From Boletus sp. NGJ (lineage: Eukaryota > Basidiomycota > Agaricomycetes > Boletales > Boletaceae), in the NCBI GenBank assembly GCA_019096195.1, contig JAGTXK010000027.1:806001-870000 (forward strand): a stretch of 64,000 bases of DNA, in the 5' to 3' direction. A program made the translations under genes and the position numbers. This document shows positions 58,082 through 64,000 of this stretch, in pieces (positions within the stretch are counted from its first letter, which is position 1; each line of letters starts with the position of its first letter). The notes below the pieces were generated by a model, which did not search any database, had not been told where the DNA came from, and was given only the letters and a program-made list of their open reading frames with translations.

Positions 58082-59934
58082 CTAGTTGGCCAGTGGGTCG
58101 GCCACAGCATTGAGTTTCGATTCCGCCTCTTCCCATGCCTGCAGCCCTCCGCTCATCGCACCCATGGCATTCCATCGTCTGAGAATCTCCTGTTGGATTG
58201 TCTCCATGCCCTCCCTCTCATACGCACTCACGTCCTTCTCATCTTTCTCGTCCTCCTTTCTCGTCCCATCATAGTACCCCGGTTCTAAGAACATGTACAG
58301 CCATCCATTCGACAACGAAAGGCTCGCGAGAGAACGAGCGAACGGGAGACAAATCTCGTCATAAACCCGGAGGGCCTCTGGGACGCGAGAGAGCGTTGTA
58401 AGAGGATGTGCGATGAGCCGGCCAAGTACAAATGCATCCTAGACGTGTATTGAGTGACAACAGGTGAACAAAAGGAACTATGAATGGGACACACGTCGAT
58501 CGCTTGGCCCGCGCCGGCACCACAATGAGGTGCCATGGCATGACACTGGGAGATCATCGGTCATGGAATGAACGCGCCTGTAACGCCCGATCTGAGAAAG
58601 ACACACCGCATCTCCGATAAGTGCAACCCTATTTCGTACGCAAAATGGAAGTGGTTTCACGACGTGCAGCGCCCACTTGGATGGCTTCTCGCAGAGCTGT
58701 AGCGGGTGTTATTTAGACTGACAAGATTTGATCAGGGTGGAGAAAACCCACCTTCAACAATGTCCTCACGCCAGGTTCAAAGTCGTTGAAGGATTCAACT
58801 AGCTCATCACGACTCCCGTCAGATACCCAGTGTCCTTTGTAGTGCGTGCCCGTCAAACTCGGATCGGTTATGTATGCCCCAACGTTGATGAGAGTGCCTT
58901 TGGCAATCGGATAGGTAATACAGTACTGCAAATGGGTGAAGTGTGAGTCTGAATGAATGTGACATGAAACATGTTTACCCTGCCCTTTCCGTGATACTGT
59001 GAAGAATGAGGTGTGGGTTTGTGCACATGCGTAATTGCCTGCTCACAAATGTCATGTCCTTCAAAGCTGGATTCTCTGGGTTTTCCTTCTTCAACATCTC
59101 CACAGGGATGAGCCAACGATTTACTGTTATCCCAGTGAAAGTCGCGTCTATGTATTGCTTAAGATCTGTCTCGTCGCCACTGTTCTTGTCCTCTGATGCT
59201 GCTTCAAACATTGTCTTGCGAACTGCTGAGCGAATTCCATCAGCTCCAATTAGTACATCCGTGGTCGCAGTAGTTCCATCCGCAAAGTTAAGTATGACAG
59301 GTGACGTCGAATGTGCATCTTGTTGTTCTGGTTCCATATAACTGACGAGCCGCTTCTTTGGATGCACTGTGCACGAGGATGGCAGGTGCCTTTCGAGGAT
59401 ACCTACCATATGCTGACGATGCATGGAAGAGGGACCATCTTTATTCATCTCCATGAAGCATGTCTCTAAATGGTGGAATACATAAACACTTACTACTGCG
59501 ATAGACATTGTGGCGCCAGATGTATCCGCCCTCGCGTATGTCTGATCGCCTCACACAGGGGCCTGTGGCAATGGTCAGAACCAAGACACCACATGGATCA
59601 AGAATCGAATCACTCACTACGGCTACTGTTGGGATCATGCGTGAAGATTTGTTTGAACTCGTCGAACAGCCCAAGCTCGATAATAACTTCCTGTGTACGC
59701 CTCCATACACTAATTCCTACACCAGCAGAGTCGATGGAGTCGTGCGCTTCATATAGATTAATGGGTATGGAAGGATCATATTTTCCGATCGTAATAGCGA
59801 GGACAAGACCGCCGATGCCAGCGCCGCTAGAAAAGGACTTGAATGGCATGACCGAACGTGACCGGGGTGGCTACGCACCAGATGGCAACACGGAACTTGG
59901 GTCCCGACTCAGATGATGAGAGCGAAGCTGACAT
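58082..59934 (-). CDS. FAD monooxygenase copy D (salicylate hydroxylase-like)
   Basis: ATG 59934 to stop 58082, same nine-exon plan. GAGIGGLVLAITIGKYDPS gives the FAD-binding GxGxxG; exon 4 has MHRQHMVGILERHLPSS and VLIGADGIRSAVRKTMFEA; exon 5 is the 18-nt YHGKGR exon; exon 7 carries VRNRVALIGDA; exon 8 CHAMAPHCGAGAGQAID; the end is KLNAVADPLAN. The donor of intron 2 is shifted slightly compared with the paralogues (GTGAGT after SSR), still in phase. No frame break was found. It is the first copy on the right of the mobile island and its downstream flank is truncated there. Function as for copy E. Confidence 0.85.
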
Positions 59935-61060
59935 TGTATTGTAATAGAGTGATGAGAATCAGGAGAGGACATCTGACCTGCGGAAAGACCCAGTCCCTTT
60001 TATGTCGTTCATGAATTCTATATAACGAATCATTCATGAACTTGGCTGTTCGACGCGCAAATAATTGACGTGATTCTGATTACACGGTTTGGAGCGATTC
60101 CAGTACGACGATGCGATTGGGACGTAAGCGGCATGAGTCAATACAGGCTTATGCCGGCAATCGTCAGGATTAGTGTGACGACACACAACTTAGAGAAGAA
60201 AATGCGGTGGTGGTCCTGGACGTAGGCCCATCAGTGGCATTGCGTCGCGAAGTCAAGTTTGGTAAGTAAGTCGAGAGGCGGCCATCCCATAAGCTGCCTA
60301 GTATGGCCCACTATCATGAGTAAATCAAGTTCCGCACAGTATGATTGGAAAGCAATTGCATTCCTGGTCCGCGCTTTGATCCATGCCTCTCTCGGCGAGA
60401 CTGGAAATGTCTGATAGTACCTGTTGTAGGCTATGGTAGCAACCATGGTCAATGACTCCATGCCAAGAGTGGTGCTCGCTGAGAAATCCCGTGGACTGGT
60501 CCACGGGATCTCCACCTTGACGACAGACCGAGGGACATAATAGTTAACCGGCACTTCTGGCTGAAATTGCCAACCGTAGCTCAGCAGCACCATGTGACTT
60601 GAGGGAGGGAAGGCTATCTTGTATGTAGCTCCCAGTATGAACGCTTCTCTGAAAGCCGTGACGAATCCGGGCTTGGAAGAGTCGGTGGGTAGTAATGCTC
60701 GTCTGAATCGTTGGCAAGTAAGCACAGGCTGTCAGTGTCACGGTGGCAAACAAAGACCCTATGGTGGTCACGTGCAGATAGGGATTTCTTTGGCGAAATA
60801 CGTGCATAGAAGCTCGGGTAGTCATGACTTCAGCGAAACAACTAGTACTGAGGAAGAAGAGCTAAATAAGTACTCTTGTAAGTACTGGATGAGAAACTGT
60901 CTCTTGAAAATCGGAGGTTCAGAGATTTGATCTAAGGGACTGGATTTTTCTTCTTCTAATAGCTGTTCATTCTGACAATTATAGTCTAACTCCACAGGCA
61001 GTATATGGGAGTACCTAACGGTACTTGTGTAGCAATCGAAAAGGGACTAGCAGTAATGTC
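59935..61060. repeat. Spacer D-E of the monooxygenase array
   Basis: It contains the conserved block upstream of copy D, the small ORF at 60231..60825 and, at about 60880..60935, a short relic of the permease last exon (TAAGTACTGGATGAGAAACT) just before copy E. Confidence 0.55.
60231..60825 (-). CDS. Small unknown ORF repeated with the array
   Basis: The minus strand reads MTTRASMHVFRQRNPYLHV from 60825. After a possible 23-nt gap (GTGCTTACTT...CAG, too short for a normal intron) comes an open run of more than 150 codons: PGFVTAFREAFILGATYKIA, SSHMVLLSYGWQFQPEVPVN, TSPRDFSASTTLGMESL and AIAFQSYCAELDLLMIVGHT, stop at 60231. A decayed counterpart is seen in spacer B-C (24266..24931). I do not recognise the family. 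It may be a real small gene, or a remnant of a gene captured in the duplicated unit. Confidence 0.35.
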
Positions 61061-62910
61061 CTAGTTGGCCATTGCGCCAACCACAGCGTGGAGCTTTGAT
61101 TCTGCATCCTCCCATGCCTGCAGCGCTCCACTCGTCATATCCACAGAATCCACTCGTCTAAGAATCTCCTGCTTGATGGTCTCCATGCCCTCCCTTTCAT
61201 ACGCACTGATGCCCCTCTCATCCAGGTCGTCTTCCCTTCTCGTCCCATCATAGTACCCCGGTGCCGCGAACAGGTACATCCATCCGGTCGACAACGAAAG
61301 GCTCGCGAGAGAACGAGCGAACGGGAGACGAATCTCTTCATAAATTTGGAGGGCCTCTGGGACGCGAGAGAGCGTTGTAAGAGGGTGTGCGATGAGCCGG
61401 CCAAGCACAAATGCATCCTAGACATGTCTTGAGTGAGAATGGATAGGCAAAGGAGCTAGAGATGGGACGTACTTCGACCGCTTGGCCCGCCCCGGCACCA
61501 AAGTGAGGCGTCATGGCGTGACACTGTGGAATCATCGATCATTAACTGGACATGCCCACATACCCGATCTGAGGAAGACGCACCGCATCTCCAATAAGTG
61601 CGACCCCCTTTCGTACGCAAAACGGAAGCGGCTTCACGACGTGCAACGCCCACTTGGACGGCTTCTCGCAGAGCTGTAGCAGGTATAACTTAGACTAGTA
61701 AGTGTAACTGGTGTGGGGAAAAGTCACCTTCACCAATGTCCTCGCGTCAGGTTCGAAGTTGTCAAAGCATTCAACTAGCTCATCACGACTCCCGTCGGAT
61801 ACCCAGTGTCCTTCGTAGTGCGTGCCCGCCAAGCTTGGATCGCTTATCATTGCCGCAACGTTGATGATAGTCCCATTGGCAATCGGATAGGTCAGACAGA
61901 ACTGCGAATAGGTAAAATGTGTGAATCTGAATAAATGTGACATGAAGCATGTTTACCCTGCCCTTTCCGTGATACTGTTTCACAGCAGATGAGGTGCGGA
62001 ATTGCGCACACGTGTAATTGCCTACTCACTGCTATCATATTCCCTAAAGAGACATTCTCTGGGTTTTCCTTCTTCAACGTCTCCGCAGGGATGAGCCAAC
62101 GGTTTACTGTTATCCCCGTGAAGGTCGCTTCTTTGTATTGTTTAAGATCTGTCTCATCACCACCGTTCTTGTCCTGTGATGCTGCTTCAAACAACGTCTT
62201 GCGAACTGCTGAACGGATTCCATCAGCTCCAATGAGTACATCCGTGGTCGCAGTGGTGCCATCCGCGAAGTTAAGTACAATAGGTGACATTGAGTGTATA
62301 TCCTGTTGTTCTGGTTCTATGTAATTGACGAGCCGCTTCCTGGAATGAACTGTGCACGAGGCTGGTAGGTACCTTTCCAAGATAGCTACCATGTGCTGAC
62401 GATGCATGTAAGAGGGATTATCTTCACCCACCTCCGTGAGAATAGGTCTCCAGATTGTGGAATACATAAGGACTTACAGCGATGGACATTGTGGTACCAG
62501 ATGTATCCACCCTCGCGTATGTCTGATCGCCTCATACAAGGGCCTGATGCCGCGGTCAGAACTGAAACCGACATAATCGAGGATCGAGTCACTTACCATG
62601 GCTGCTGTCGGGATTATGCGTAAAAATTTGTTTGAACTCGTCGAACAGCCCAAGCTCGATCATTATTTCGTGGGTCCGTCTCCATAGAGTAATTCCTACA
62701 CCAGCAGTGTCGATGGAGTCGTGCGCTTCGTATAGGTCAATGGGTATGGAAGGGTCATATTTTCCGATCGTAATAGCGAGGACAAGACCCCCGATACCAG
62801 CGCCGCTGGAAAGGGACTTAAATGGCATGACCGAACGTGAGGGTGGCTACACACCAGATGGCAACACGGAATTTGGGTCCCGACTTAGATGATGAGAGCG
62901 AAGCTGACAT
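61061..62910 (-). CDS. FAD monooxygenase copy E (salicylate hydroxylase-like), best-resolved copy
   Basis: Nine exons, all in phase: 62910..62855, 62805..62597, 62543..62478, 62421..62030, 61974..61957, 61901..61728, 61673..61584, 61523..61473, 61417..61061; 470 residues. Motifs: FRVAICGAGIGGLVLAI (GxGxxG, residues 14-30), VLIGADGIRSAVRK (DG motif, about 175), RKGVALIGDA (GD motif, about 333) and CHAMTPHFGAGAGQAVE just after, a glycine-rich loop over the flavin. This is a class-A flavoprotein monooxygenase close to salicylate 1-hydroxylases: NAD(P)H reduces FAD, O2 forms the C4a-hydroperoxide, and an aromatic ring is hydroxylated, often with decarboxylation. No signal peptide is seen, so it should be cytosolic. 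Exon 5 is only 18 nt. Substrate is inferred from family only; a role in breakdown of plant or lignin-derived phenolics would fit. Confidence 0.9.
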
Positions 62911-64000
62911 TGTATTGTAGTACAGCGAGAATCAGCAGGTGATGTCTGACCTGTGGGAGGATACAGTCTCTTTTATGTCCTTCATGAATTAGATACACTG
63001 AGTCATATACCGAGTCATTGTAACTTGGCCGTTCGACGCGCAAGGCATTTACGTGATTCTGATGACCAGCGACTTGAGCATGATGCACTGCAACGCAAGC
63101 GGCACGCCGAGTCAATAATAATACTGACCGACGGTTACCATCATATTATCAAAGTAACGCCACACAAGTTGGGCAAGGAATTATGGTGATGGCTCCACGT
63201 TCATGGGCTTCCAGCTGTGTTAGTGGTGCGAAACCATGTCTGATAAAATTATGGCTTGTAGCCCATAAACTGTTATGTATCCGGTGAGTAAATGAAGTCC
63301 GTAAATGACTGAGAACAAATTCTCTTCTCACCATTCTCGCTCCGAGCCTTTAATGCATGCCTTTCGGCGAGCCTAGAAATGACATGTTGTTGGCTATGTC
63401 AACGACCATGGTTCATGCACACGACTCCATAGGATAGTGACGATCGCTGAGAAATCCGCACACGGACTCCACCGCGCTGGTCGATGGGAATGACAGTGTT
63501 ATTTTTGTCAACTGCACTCGTAAATGCCGACGCAAGTCGGCAAAAACCTTGCTTGACCTTTGCGGAAACGGCAAATGCCGGTGAGTTGACACGAAAGGGA
63601 AATTACAAAATGGTCCTCAGTCTGACTCTGACGTTAGATTATAGCCTGAACGCCTACGCACTGACACCCTCGATGGTCAAACATGTTGCCCGCGAGTGAT
63701 GTTGTGAGTGACTTATGTCATGTCAATTGAAGCAAAACGTTAGGAGTGCGGTTGATGTGTGTCGCGTTTTAAGTAAGTATCAGCTTTTAAAACAGGTCAT
63801 GGATTCGGGTGTTGACCAAGGCGACGAGGGGGTTTATCACCACACATTATAGCCAGGGATAGTGTGTCACAAAAACCCCCCAGCTGAGGAACGTGCCTTG
63901 ATGCAGAATCGCTTGGTACATAGTTCCATATGACTTGAGGGAGCGAATGTTCCTAGTCTCAATACTTCCTTGATTCTGAAAGCGATGGCCCGCACCGGCT
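62911..64000. other. Upstream flank of copy E, no gene recognised
   Basis: The first ~300 bp match the upstream blocks of the other monooxygenase copies and should contain the promoter. Pieces of the repeated spacer recur up to about 63480. Beyond that I see no gene; the open stretch at 63484..63699 lacks protein-like character. Confidence 0.45.

Noticed and set aside
61135-61425. Alternative open frames over the monooxygenase last exon (also in copies A-D)
   Set aside because: Shadow frames of the conserved coding exon.
1-64000. tRNA or rRNA genes
   Set aside because: No A-box/B-box pair with a foldable cloverleaf and no rRNA core sequence was noticed by eye; a covariance search would settle it.

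Overview
The window is nuclear DNA of a filamentous basidiomycete, most likely an Agaricomycete. The evidence is the dense, short (about 45-70 bp) phase-consistent introns, the gene content (SYF2, type-II NADH dehydrogenase, a WH1/CRIB actin regulator, a Clp1-like protein) and the mobile elements typical of mushroom genomes. I cannot name the species or order. All identifications come from reading motifs and splice sites by eye; no database search was run.

Region 1 (1-18.9 kb) is an ordinary gene-rich stretch. It holds a partial basic, Ser-rich protein; a Clp1-like protein (-); a Tda3/FOXRED1-type FAD oxidoreductase (-) divergent from an unknown protein (+); a WH1+CRIB protein (+); an 18-exon NADH dehydrogenase (-) divergent from SYF2 (+); and an amino-acid permease (+). 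The dehydrogenase carries one apparent one-base frameshift. The permease carries a 17-G run that breaks the frame and a TAA, so either these genes are decaying or the assembly has small errors. GC-AG introns are unusually frequent.

Region 2 (18.7-27.2 kb and 58.05-63 kb) is a tandem array of class-A FAD monooxygenases resembling salicylate hydroxylase, all on the minus strand. Copy A, next to the permease, is a pseudogene with an internal deletion. Copies B, C, D and E keep a nine-exon structure and look functional; I checked E exon by exon. Relics of the permease last exon and of a second small ORF recur between copies, which shows that the duplicated unit reached into the permease 3' end.

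Region 3 (27.24-58.05 kb) is an AT-rich island of about 31 kb of nested mobile DNA that splits the array between copies C and D. In order: a LINE 3' end with its poly(A) tail; a hAT transposon inserted in that LINE (8-bp target duplication); a 4.3-kb element with ~0.9-kb terminal inverted repeats and a 3-bp target duplication, carrying an F-box/LRR-like gene; a 3.7-kb foldback element whose ~1.15-kb arms are made of CATAGT-type repeats and enclose a fragment of a Helitron protein; a Plavaka/CACTA-like transposase fragment; a minisatellite split by a broken Ty3/gypsy LTR retrotransposon (5-bp target duplication); a decayed multi-exon gene; and two solo LTRs of one family, each with its own target duplication.

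The most striking observation is in the decayed gene (54.6-50.3 kb, minus). Its product starts with a close imitation of the histone H3 tail and is followed by a PHD-finger-like Cys/His cluster, the domain class that reads H3 tails. The next most interesting are the F-box gene carried inside a long-TIR element and the inclusion of the permease tail in the monooxygenase duplication unit.
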